Under the pieces are notes generated by a model. The model searched no databases, had not been told where the DNA came from, and saw only the letters and a list, made by a program, of their open reading frames with translations. Source: Rhodospirillales bacterium (GTDB taxonomy: Bacteria; Pseudomonadota; Alphaproteobacteria; Acetobacterales; Acetobacteraceae). Taken from it: a stretch of 39,563 nucleotides of DNA. Shown here one piece after another: positions 1 through 7,610 of the stretch. Within the stretch, counting starts at the first letter, position 1; the number at the start of each line of letters is the position of its first letter. Both the position numbers and the translations under genes were made by a program. The DNA lies in assembly GCA_947460455.1 (NCBI GenBank), contig CANHKG010000015.1, positions 1 through 39,563 on the forward strand, in the 5' to 3' direction.

Positions 1-729
1 GCGCAGATCGATGAGCGCGGGTGCGTATTCGGAGAGGGTTGGGATCAGGTCGCGGAGGTAGGGCACCAGTTCCTCTGCCTGGTGGAATGGTGCGGCACCG
101 AGTTGCCAGGGGGCGAAGCGCCACCATGCCAGCGCCTGCAGCGCCTCCGCTGTTTTTTCCGGCAGGCGCAGCCGGATGACACGGGCGGGATTGCCCCCGA
201 CGATGGCGTAGGGCGGCACATCCGCGGTTACCACGGCGCCGGCGGCGACAATCGCGCCATTGCCCACCGTTACGCCGGCACGGATCATGGCGCCATGACC
301 GATCCAGACATCATGCCCAATTTGCACGGGGCGCAGCACGGTGCCCGGCACCTGGCCGACCAGATGGCTTTGGTAGGCGTGGAACGCCGCCGCCGCGGGC
401 CAGTCATGCCCCACGTTGAACAGTGGATCGTTCAGGTATTGGAAGGGGCTGGTGCTGAGCCAGTCCAGGGGGTGGTCCTGCCGCCCCACCTGCACCTGTT
501 CCCCGATTGAGGTGTAGCGGCCGATTGTCGTGGCGAAATAATAGCCGGAGACAGCGTAGCTGAAGGCGCCAATCTTCCCGGCATAGCCCATCTGCATCCA
601 CTTGAAGCTGCAGGGAGGCTCGAACTGTGTATTGGCGGGCAGCATGACGCCGGCATGGGCGCCATGCAGCGTCTCGACGCCCATCGCGTGCAGGCGTTCG
701 ATCAGCTGCGCAGTGAGTGTGATGCGCAT
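1..729 (-). CDS. Hexapeptide-repeat O/N-acetyltransferase (CatB/VatD-like), C-terminus cut by window edge
   Basis: Acyl-CoA-dependent acetyltransferase of the left-handed beta-helix (xenobiotic acetyltransferase/CatB) type. The visible 243 residues include HPLDWLSTSPF (from H86), which matches the catalytic-His segment of CatB/VatD-type enzymes. Hexapeptide repeats follow at about residues 140-185 (IGHDVWIGHGAMIRAGVTVG, then IVAAGAVVT), with the family-typical YAIVGGNPARVIR near residue 187. The start is the ATG at 727-729. The frame is open to base 1, so only the C-terminal end is missing. Antibiotic acetylation is one possible role. Its position just downstream of a large glycosyltransferase on the same strand makes acetylation of a surface sugar more likely, but this is inference. 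The family call is firm; the substrate is unknown. Confidence 0.85.
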   Translation of the reverse strand, partial: MRITLTAQLIERLHAMGVETLHGAHAGVMLPANTQFEPPCSFKWMQMGYAGKIGAFSYAVSGYYFATTIGRYTSIGEQVQVGRQDHPLDWLSTSPFQYLNDPLFNVGHDWPAAAAFHAYQSHLVGQVPGTVLRPVQIGHDVWIGHGAMIRAGVTVGNGAIVAAGAVVTADVPPYAIVGGNPARVIRLRLPEKTAEALQALAWWRFAPWQLGAAPFHQAEELVPYLRDLIPTLSEYAPALIDLR

Positions 730-794
730 GCGTCGCTCCCTTCCGGTCTGCGGGCGCTGGCCAGCGCGAATGCGGCTTTTCCTGCCACTGCCCC

Positions 795-3700
795 TTACCG
801 GAGGGCCGCCAGGTATTGATCTTCGGTCCTGCTCACAGCGCCAAAGAGATTGGGGGAATTCACCTCGCCGGAGGGCCGCCAGATACTGGTCTTCGATCCC
901 GCGCGCAGCACCAGATCTGTCAGCACCGCGCTGCAGCGCCGCCGGTCGGCGCTGTCGGGCGGGGCGTCGAAGTCGAAGTGGCACGAGATTTGCACCAGGC
1001 CGGGGCGCAGGTGCAGGTGCAGCAGGAGGGAGGTGAGGTCGTCTGGCCGGATCGGTTCGCGGGCGATGCGGCTGCCATTGACCTTCACCGTTACGTGCTG
1101 GCCGGCAAAATGCGCTGGGGCCCAGAACTCCAATTCCAACTGTTCGAGCGACAGGGTCGAATGGAAGTGCCAGACCACGCTGCGTTCCACCCAGCCATCC
1201 GTGAAGCAGCCCGTGGCGGGTTGCAGCAGAAGCGCGGCGTTTTGCTGCCTGCCGCGTGGCTGCCATTGTGCGGGCCTGCCCTCCAACGGCAGCGGAGGAT
1301 CGATCACCGTGAAGTCGATGGGGCTGGTGGCCTGGCCTGCCGCGACCCGGATGGCCTCGATCATCTCCGCCGCGGGGGTATCCACCGGCCGCTGAACGCC
1401 GCACCCCAACTGGTTGAGCCGCTCCGTGATCGCGCCGAACTGGTAGGCCACCGGCGTGAGGCCATGCGCCAATGCCTCGGACAGGGTGTAGGAATAGGTC
1501 TCGGGCATCCGGCTGAGGAACAGCGCCACATGCCCGCCGTGCTGTGCCAGCAACGCGGCCAGCTCCTCCGGCACATAGCTGCCGGTGATGGTGGCGTTGG
1601 CGAAATGGGCGAATTCGTCGTCCTTGCTGGTGAAGCCGACAATGATGAAGTGCAGGTCGGCCGCCCAGCGTTCCGCGTGGCGCACCAGATCCAGCAGTTG
1701 CTGGACACCCTTGTGCGGGCCGATGGCCCCCAGGACCACGACCTTGATCAGGGAGGGCTGTGGCCGTGGCTTCCAGGCTGGTACGGGGTGTGCTGCGGTT
1801 TCATGCGGATGCACGGTGATGGCGAGGTCTGGCAGGATGCGGCCATAGTGGCTGGCGGTATCGGCAGAGGGTGCCAAGACCTGTGCCGCGCCTGCCAGGA
1901 AGAGCGCCCAGCGGGTGCGCCAGTGCTCCACATCCGCAGCCCAGTTCGCCATTGAGGGATGCAGCGCCGGATGCGGCCCGGCGCGGGAGATGCAGCGTGT
2001 GCACTTCGTGCTATCCGGCGCACCGCAATAGGTGGCGCTCTCATCCAGCAGGCTCACGCGTGGGCAGATGTAGAAGAAGTCGTGCAGCGTGACCTGGTAG
2101 GGCAGGCCGCTGCCCATGATCATCGCCGCCACCGTGGCATCGAGGTCGAGCAGGTGGTGGATGTGCAGGAAGTGGGGGCCCAATGCCACGATGTCTGACA
2201 TGGCCTGCGCCATGGATCGGGGGCCCGCGGGATAGACCAGCCGCTCCTCCGGCTGGCGCCAGGCGCGCAACTGCCAGGCATAGGGGCTTGGGGTTCCGGC
2301 GCGGCTGAGCACCAGCACCAGCAGTCCCTGGGCCTCCAGCCGCGCGGCCGCTTCCTCGACATGCCGGCCCACGCCGCCGCCGATGGCGAGGGAGATGAAC
2401 ACCACGGCATCCCTGCCCTGCCAGAAGGCCAGCTGCACGCGGTTGCGTGCTTCGTGCAGCGGGTCTGCCTGGATGAACTGCGCCACCTGGCGATGGTAGT
2501 CCGGGTAGCGGCGATCGATGATCCGCAGGTTCTTCTTTGTCTGTTCTTCCGCCGAAGCTTGGAACGAGACCGACCCCTTGTGCTGCACGAAGACGTCGCA
2601 GGCGACGACGTTGCGCCAGCCCCGCGCCGCGGCGCGCAAGGAAAAGTCGTTCTCTTCGCCATAGCCACGGCCGAAGGCCTCGGCATCGAACAAGCCGACA
2701 TCCTCAAGCGTGCACCGCTTGATGTACATGCAGAAGCCATGCGCCGTCGGCAGGTCCACCGTGACGCCGGCGTTGACCCTGGCGCAGGTATGGTCGATTT
2801 CCTCGAGGGTCGATCCGTAGGGAAGGCCATCCATGCCGCCGATATGCGGCAGGCTGCAGATGGTGGCGTTGTTGGACATCGCGGAGACTGTGCCGATCCG
2901 CTCATCCGCATGGGCTGCCGCGTAGAGCCGATCCAGCCATCCTGGCGGGACGACGGTATCGGAGTTGAGCAGCACCACGTCATTTGTGGTGGTGTGCCGC
3001 ATGCCGCGGTTCACCGTGCCGACAAAGCCGAGGTTCTTCACGTTTTCCAGATAGACGATCTCGCCGGCCTCGCCGAGGGCGGCCAGGCTTTCTGCCAGTG
3101 CCGGTTCTGGCCCGCGATCAAAGATGACAATGATGTTGGCGGCGATGCGCGCCTGGCCGGCAATCACGCTCTCTACGCAGGCCAGCGTCTCCTCGATGCC
3201 ACGATAGACGGGGATCACCACGTCGACGACGGGCGGGCCAATCCGTTCCTGGGCGCGTGCCGCCAGCGTGACCGCGCCCATGGGCACCGAAAGTGCCGAG
3301 GCATGGCCGCGGGCAACAGCGAGCATCGCCGGCACCGCGACCCGGTCACGCAGCAGCACCAGTGCGGGGTGATCCACCGGCTGTGCCAGCATGCCGTAGC
3401 TTGCAACCGTAATGCCGATGAGCGTGCTGCCGAAGGGCACACAACCGGTGCCGGCGACGCGCAGGGAAAGCGTGGCGGGTGCCGTCAATGAATGCTGCGG
3501 CAGTTGCATGTCAAAACCCGGCCGCTTGGCGGCATGGCCGGAGGCGGTAACGTCCTGCCGTTCTATTCCGGTGGCGCAGGTGCCGATCATGACATCGTCC
3601 AGAACCACCTCCAGCACGACGCTGCGATGGGGGTCGGTGGTGTCGTAGATCCAGCCGCTCACCTGGTCTTCCACACGTTCAAGGTTGCCGACGTAGTGGG

Positions 3701-3947
3701 ACTGCACCTCCTCGCGCAGTGTCACTTCCAGCCCGCCGACCTCCAGCACGATTTCCACCGTGTGTGGCAGCGAGTCGCGCACGGAAGGGGGGAGGGCGAT
3801 CAACAGGCCGTTGGCGGTGTGGTTCGGCACGGTGCTGACCGGCCGTGAATCGATCATCAGACCAACAAAATGGGTTCCTGCTTCTGTTCGAACCAGCACG
3901 CAGGAAGTGGAGAATTCGGCAGTTGGTGGAATTAATCCATAGTCCAC
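795..3947 (-). CDS. Large two-headed glycosyltransferase (GT2 + GT4 domains) with flanking accessory domains
   Basis: Cytoplasmic or membrane-associated glycosyltransferase of 1050 residues. Residues 1-230 form a beta-rich N-terminal region containing SGWIYD (97-102), of unclear function. A GT-A family 2 domain spans about 238-460: VDVVIPVYRG (241-250), nucleotide/metal-binding LLNSD (326-330) and acceptor-side GYGEENDFSLRAAARG (428-443). A GT-B family 4 domain spans about 515-865: IGGGVGRH, LHDFFYICPR, a CGAP...CTRC cysteine cluster (641-652), LGAIGPHKG and the C-terminal SRMPETYSYTLSEALAHG. Residues about 900-1015 form another beta-rich module. The start is GTG at 3947 with AGG about 10 bases upstream. 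Two different transferase folds suggest addition of two sugars, as in O-antigen, exopolysaccharide or glycan assembly. No membrane span was seen. The 3' end carries an out-of-frame sequence duplication. Confidence 0.85.
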   Translation of the reverse strand: MDYGLIPPTAEFSTSCVLVRTEAGTHFVGLMIDSRPVSTVPNHTANGLLIALPPSVRDSLPHTVEIVLEVGGLEVTLREEVQSHYVGNLERVEDQVSGWIYDTTDPHRSVVLEVVLDDVMIGTCATGIERQDVTASGHAAKRPGFDMQLPQHSLTAPATLSLRVAGTGCVPFGSTLIGITVASYGMLAQPVDHPALVLLRDRVAVPAMLAVARGHASALSVPMGAVTLAARAQERIGPPVVDVVIPVYRGIEETLACVESVIAGQARIAANIIVIFDRGPEPALAESLAALGEAGEIVYLENVKNLGFVGTVNRGMRHTTTNDVVLLNSDTVVPPGWLDRLYAAAHADERIGTVSAMSNNATICSLPHIGGMDGLPYGSTLEEIDHTCARVNAGVTVDLPTAHGFCMYIKRCTLEDVGLFDAEAFGRGYGEENDFSLRAAARGWRNVVACDVFVQHKGSVSFQASAEEQTKKNLRIIDRRYPDYHRQVAQFIQADPLHEARNRVQLAFWQGRDAVVFISLAIGGGVGRHVEEAAARLEAQGLLVLVLSRAGTPSPYAWQLRAWRQPEERLVYPAGPRSMAQAMSDIVALGPHFLHIHHLLDLDATVAAMIMGSGLPYQVTLHDFFYICPRVSLLDESATYCGAPDSTKCTRCISRAGPHPALHPSMANWAADVEHWRTRWALFLAGAAQVLAPSADTASHYGRILPDLAITVHPHETAAHPVPAWKPRPQPSLIKVVVLGAIGPHKGVQQLLDLVRHAERWAADLHFIIVGFTSKDDEFAHFANATITGSYVPEELAALLAQHGGHVALFLSRMPETYSYTLSEALAHGLTPVAYQFGAITERLNQLGCGVQRPVDTPAAEMIEAIRVAAGQATSPIDFTVIDPPLPLEGRPAQWQPRGRQQNAALLLQPATGCFTDGWVERSVVWHFHSTLSLEQLELEFWAPAHFAGQHVTVKVNGSRIAREPIRPDDLTSLLLHLHLRPGLVQISCHFDFDAPPDSADRRRCSAVLTDLVLRAGSKTSIWRPSGEVNSPNLFGAVSRTEDQYLAALR
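799..899. repeat. Pair of imperfect 31-bp direct repeats at the 3' end of the glycosyltransferase gene
   Basis: Bases 799-829 and 869-899 share 27 of 31 positions, and all four differences are transitions. The period is exactly 70 bp, which is not a multiple of three, so the two copies are read in different frames. The copy nearer the gene's 5' side encodes SKTSIWRPSG. The terminal copy encodes TEDQYLAALR followed by the stop. In its other frame the inner copy would also read EDQYLAALR. This suggests a short tandem duplication that altered the C-terminal tail. Confidence 0.75.
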
Positions 3948-4537
3948 GTTGGTTTACCTGATAATCTTGGTGCGTATCTCTGGGGTAACATAATATATCG
4001 ATATGGAAGCATGCATAAGATGCAAATTGTCGCATTATTTATGCAAAGACACTCAAGCCAGAGCGTGTGCGGCGCAATCGTGTGGGTCCGATAGAGATTC
4101 AATATGAATTGGCGGCTGTGGGCGCGTGGGAGATGGCTGCGCCGATGGGTTGGAGGGGATTGCGATTTTTTGAGAGAGTGAGTGAGTTTGTGAGATAAAT
4201 ATAAATCAAGGTTAATTTCAGGCGTTGTTGGCTGAATTATTAACTTGTCGCATATTGGTGCGGCGCTGGTGCCGGGAGAGCATCATCTTGGCGCCCCGTG
4301 CGTTCGACTGGGCGGTGAGGCTGTTGGTGTCCGTCCGGGGACAAATGGACGGTGGACGCGCGCGCGGTGGCTCATGGCGTGGTGCGGGAGGTGGCGCTGG
4401 ATGCCAGTGGGCGGGCCTGGCGCCCCATATTCTGCCGGAACATGACGAGATACCGGCACTGCGCCAGTGGGTGGCGCGGTGTGTTGCGTGTTCGTGGGCA
4501 GGGCCTATTCTCGCGCCGCGAGATGAGGAGCGGCGGG
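3948..4537. other. Long intergenic region between divergent genes, AT-rich in its first half
   Basis: No convincing gene was found in either direction. Roughly 3950-4260 is much more AT-rich than the surrounding DNA and probably holds the promoter of the glycosyltransferase gene. It includes an interrupted inverted repeat: GCATAA at 4013-4018 with TTATGC at 4039-4044, and inside it ATGC at 4020-4023 with GCAT at 4032-4035, around an 8-base loop. The part from about 4260 to 4537 returns to high GC and has short open frames with no recognisable protein character. An upstream in-frame ATG at 4352 could extend the next gene by 62 residues, but those residues do not resemble the family. Confidence 0.5.
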
Positions 4538-5512
4538 ATGAGTGTGCGGGCGGCGCGGCAGATTGCGGTGGATGAGATCCCGGTGATCGATATCGGGCGG
4601 CTGGCTGGCGGCGATGCGGCCGGGCTGGCGGCGGTGGCGGAGGAGATGCTGGCGGCGGCGGAGAGCAGCGGGTTCTTCTATGTGCGCAACCACGGCATCG
4701 ACCAGGCGCTGATCGACGAGGTGTTCGCGCTGTCCCAGGCGTTCTATGCGCGGGCGGACGAGGACAAGAAGCAGGTGGTGGTGAATGCCTGGCATCGTGG
4801 CTTCGTGCGTGCGGGCGAGGCGAAGATGTATCAGGGGGCGCGGCCGGACCTGAAGGAGAGCTTCGTCTGGGGGCTGGATACCACCACCGATGCCGGCGCG
4901 CCGGATGCGCATGGCGTGGCGCCGAACCGGTGGCCGGGCTTCATGCCGGAGCTGCGGCCGACGCTGGTGCGGTATTTCGAGGAGACCAACGCGGTGGGCT
5001 GGCGGTTGCTGCGCGCCTTCGCGGTGGCGATCGGCGAGCCGGAGGACCGGTTCGTGCGCACGATCACGCGGCCGACGACGCGCGGGACGATGATCTACTA
5101 CCCGCCGCAGCCGCCGGATCTGGACGATGAGCAGTTCGGGGTTTCGCCGCACACCGACTGGGGCTGCCTGACGCTGCTGTATCAGGACCAGACCGGGGGG
5201 CTGGAAGTGCGCGGGCGCGATGGTGGTTGGGTGACGGCGCATCCGATCCCCGGGACCTTCGTGGTGAATGTGGGCGATTTGCTGGCGCGCTGGACCAATG
5301 ACCGGTTCACCTCCAACCCGCATCGGGTGGTGAACCGCTCGGGCCGGGCGCGGTATTCGGTGGCGGCGTTCGTCGACCCTGACCGCGATACGGTGATCGA
5401 CCCGGTGGTGCGGGCGGGCGAGGCGGCGAAGTATGCGCCGGTGACCTGTGGCGAATACGTGCAGTCCCGCTTCGATGCCGCCTTTGCCTATCGCCAGAAG
5501 GGGGCGGCGTGA
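4538..5512 (+). CDS. Fe(II)/2-oxoglutarate-dependent oxygenase, isopenicillin-N-synthase-like
   Basis: Non-haem iron oxygenase of 324 residues, the usual length for the IPNS/flavanone-hydroxylase-like bacterial family. It probably hydroxylates, desaturates or oxidatively cleaves a small molecule. The N-terminal DIOX_N region starts at IPVIDIGRLAGGD (about 14-26), followed by SGFFYVRNHGID. The iron ligands are visible: H205 and D207 in PHTDWG, and H262 in NPHRVVN. The 2-oxoglutarate anchor RYS is at R272/S274. The ATG at 4538 was chosen because GAGGAG lies 7 bases upstream and the family N-terminus follows directly. It is the first gene of a three-gene operon: its stop overlaps the next start by 4 bp, so the enzymes are probably made in step. 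The substrate cannot be read from sequence. Confidence 0.88.
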   Translation: MSVRAARQIAVDEIPVIDIGRLAGGDAAGLAAVAEEMLAAAESSGFFYVRNHGIDQALIDEVFALSQAFYARADEDKKQVVVNAWHRGFVRAGEAKMYQGARPDLKESFVWGLDTTTDAGAPDAHGVAPNRWPGFMPELRPTLVRYFEETNAVGWRLLRAFAVAIGEPEDRFVRTITRPTTRGTMIYYPPQPPDLDDEQFGVSPHTDWGCLTLLYQDQTGGLEVRGRDGGWVTAHPIPGTFVVNVGDLLARWTNDRFTSNPHRVVNRSGRARYSVAAFVDPDRDTVIDPVVRAGEAAKYAPVTCGEYVQSRFDAAFAYRQKGAA

Positions 5513-6507
5513 TCTTCGACACGCACGCGCATTTCTACGGCGAGACGCTGTTCCGCCACATGGCGGCGCGCGCGGGCGTGCCGAAGGTGGAGTTGCGCGA
5601 CGGGCAGCGCTGGATGGTGACGCCGACCAGCGCGTTTCCGCTGGTGGGTGGGTTCGTCTCCCTGGACGAGCGGCTGGCGTGGATGGACGGGCAGGGGATC
5701 GACCGGCAGTTGATCACCTTCCCCGGGGCGCTGGGGCCGGATGTGCTGCCGATCGGGGAATCGCTCGACCTGGTGCGCGAGGTGAATGACGAGCTGGGCG
5801 AGACGTGCCGGGCGCATCCCGCGCGGTTCGCGGCGTTGGCGGGGTTGCCGCTGGCGGATCTGGATCGTTCGGCGGAGGAGTTGCACCGGGCGGTGCGGCG
5901 GTTGGGGCATGTGGGTGCCATCATTCCGAGCAACTATTTCCACTCGCTGGCGGGGGTGGAGGCGCTGGCGCCGGTGCTGGAGGCGGCTGACGCGGTGGGG
6001 GCGCATCTGATGCTGCATCCCGGGCAGCGGCATGACGAGAGCCTGGAGAAGAAGCCCTGGCCGGATCTGGCGATGCACCGGGCTTCGACCATCGAGCTGC
6101 ATGCGGGGATTACGCATGCGCTGATCTCGCTGATGCATTCCGGGGCGACGCAGCGCTACCCGCATATCACCTGGCAGGTGGTGAACCTGGGCGGGACGTT
6201 TCCGTTCGTGGTGGAGCGGATGGACCATATCGTGATGACGCGCGATCCCGCAGCACCTCGGCCCTCGGAGATGCTGGGGGAGATCGTGTTCGACTGTGCC
6301 TCCTTGGGGCCGAGGGCGCTGGAGATGGCGGTGACGGTGCTGGGGGCGGAGCGGGTGATGTTCGGGACGGATTATCCGATCTTTACCTCTGACGTGTGCT
6401 CGCGGGCGTTGCGCGAGGCGCGGATTTCGGAGGCGGAGCGGGCGATGGTGGCCAGCGGCACGGCGCTGGCGACGCTGGCGAAGAACGCGGCGCGGCGGGC
6501 GGGATGA
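5509..6507 (+). CDS. Metal-dependent amidohydrolase (amidohydrolase-2 / ACMSD-like family)
   Basis: TIM-barrel metal-dependent hydrolase or decarboxylase of 332 residues. It starts with GTG at 5509, overlapping the previous stop as GTGA. Metal-binding features include H6 and H8 in FDTHAHF, H170 in MLHPGQR and D288 in FGTDYP. In the strand where ACMSD-like enzymes usually carry a His (the equivalent of ACMSD H228, before a Gly-Gly), this protein has N226 in VVNLGGTFPF, so its chemistry may differ from the classic decarboxylase. It may act on the product of the upstream oxygenase, for example hydrolysing an amide or lactone or decarboxylating an acid. It is translationally coupled to both neighbours. 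The family is certain; the reaction is unknown. Confidence 0.85.
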   Translation: MIFDTHAHFYGETLFRHMAARAGVPKVELRDGQRWMVTPTSAFPLVGGFVSLDERLAWMDGQGIDRQLITFPGALGPDVLPIGESLDLVREVNDELGETCRAHPARFAALAGLPLADLDRSAEELHRAVRRLGHVGAIIPSNYFHSLAGVEALAPVLEAADAVGAHLMLHPGQRHDESLEKKPWPDLAMHRASTIELHAGITHALISLMHSGATQRYPHITWQVVNLGGTFPFVVERMDHIVMTRDPAAPRPSEMLGEIVFDCASLGPRALEMAVTVLGAERVMFGTDYPIFTSDVCSRALREARISEAERAMVASGTALATLAKNAARRAG

Positions 6508-7610
6508 AGATTGGTGTGCTCGGCGCGGGGGTGATGGGGCTGTGCACCGCCTGGGCGCTGCGGCGGCGCGGGCATGAGGTGACGGTGTTCGACCAGGGGG
6601 CGATCCCGAACCCGGTATCGTCTTCATATGACTCGCACCGGATCATCCGGCATGCCTATGGGGCGATGCGTGGCTATGCGCTGATGATGCCGGCGGCGTT
6701 CGCGGCCTGGGGGCGGCTGTGGGAGGATCTGGGCACCAGCCATTACGTGGCGGCGCCGGCGACCTATTGCCTGCGGATGGAGTTCGACTGGTACGGGCCG
6801 GTGAGCGATTCGCTGTCGCGCATGGGGGTGCCGTTCCGCGATGTGGCGATGGACGAGGTGGCGCGCGACCTGCCGATGGTGAACCCCGAGGGATTGCTGC
6901 GGGTGGTGGAGACGCAGGGGGCGGGGCTGCTGCTGGCGGACCGGATCGTAGCGGGGCTGGCGGCGCATCTGGCGGCGCAGGGCGTGGAATTGCGGCCGCA
7001 TACGCGGGTGGCACAGGTGGATGCCGAGCGCGGGCGGCTGGACGCGTGGGAAGGCGATGCGGTGGTGGTGGCGGCCGGGGCCTGGGTGGACCGGCTGCTG
7101 GGGGCACTGCCGGAGAACCCGCGGGCTTCCTTGCAGACGGTTGCCTATCTGGAGCCGCCGGCGGAGATGGAAGCTGCCTGGGCGAAGGCGCCTCTGTTGC
7201 TGAACCGGCTGCCGGGGGCGGCTGGTGGGGCCTATGTGCTGCCGCCGCTGGCGGGGACGCGGCTGAAGATCGGGGATTATTCGCATACCTTTGCCGGTGA
7301 TCCCGATGGGGCGCGGGTGGTGGACCAGGACCGGCTGGCGGCGCTGATGGAGGCCGGTGCGATGGCGATCGCGGGGTTCGAGCGCTATCGGTTGGTGGAG
7401 GCGAAATCCTGCTTCTATGCCGTGACCGATGACGAGCGCTTCGCAGTGCGGCCGTTGGGCGCGCGCGGGTGGCTGGCGAGCCCCTGCTCCGGGCATGGGT
7501 TCAAGCTGGCGGCGCTGATCGGGGAAACGCTGGCCGAGGGCGTGACGGGGGTGCGGCCGGCGGAAGAGGTGACGGCGTATCTCTCGGGGCGGTTGACCAA
7601 GCCGGCCTAG
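6504..7610 (+). CDS. FAD-dependent amine oxidase, monomeric sarcosine oxidase / N-methyltryptophan oxidase-like
   Basis: DAO/SoxA-type flavoprotein of 368 residues, expected to oxidise a secondary amine or N-methylated amino acid with release of H2O2. The FAD Rossmann motif GAGVMG is at residues 7-12. An RIIRHAYG segment matches the substrate-carboxylate Arg region of monomeric sarcosine oxidase. C303 (KSCFY) and K334 (GHGFK) sit about where the covalent-flavin Cys and the oxygen-activating Lys lie in sarcosine oxidase, 31 residues apart here. The ATG at 6504 overlaps the upstream stop by 4 bp. It is the last gene of the oxygenase-amidohydrolase operon, and its TAG shares the bases CTAG with the stop of the convergent permease gene. 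Substrate is inferred only from family. Confidence 0.85.
   Translation: MKIGVLGAGVMGLCTAWALRRRGHEVTVFDQGAIPNPVSSSYDSHRIIRHAYGAMRGYALMMPAAFAAWGRLWEDLGTSHYVAAPATYCLRMEFDWYGPVSDSLSRMGVPFRDVAMDEVARDLPMVNPEGLLRVVETQGAGLLLADRIVAGLAAHLAAQGVELRPHTRVAQVDAERGRLDAWEGDAVVVAAGAWVDRLLGALPENPRASLQTVAYLEPPAEMEAAWAKAPLLLNRLPGAAGGAYVLPPLAGTRLKIGDYSHTFAGDPDGARVVDQDRLAALMEAGAMAIAGFERYRLVEAKSCFYAVTDDERFAVRPLGARGWLASPCSGHGFKLAALIGETLAEGVTGVRPAEEVTAYLSGRLTKPA

Noticed and set aside
4352-4537. Longer N-terminus for the 2-oxoglutarate oxygenase
   Set aside because: The extra 62 residues do not resemble the family, while the ATG at 4538 has a good ribosome-binding site.
4225-4575. Short plus-strand frames in the intergenic region
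   Set aside because: Cys/Trp/Gly/Arg-rich translations with no ribosome-binding site or recognisable domain.
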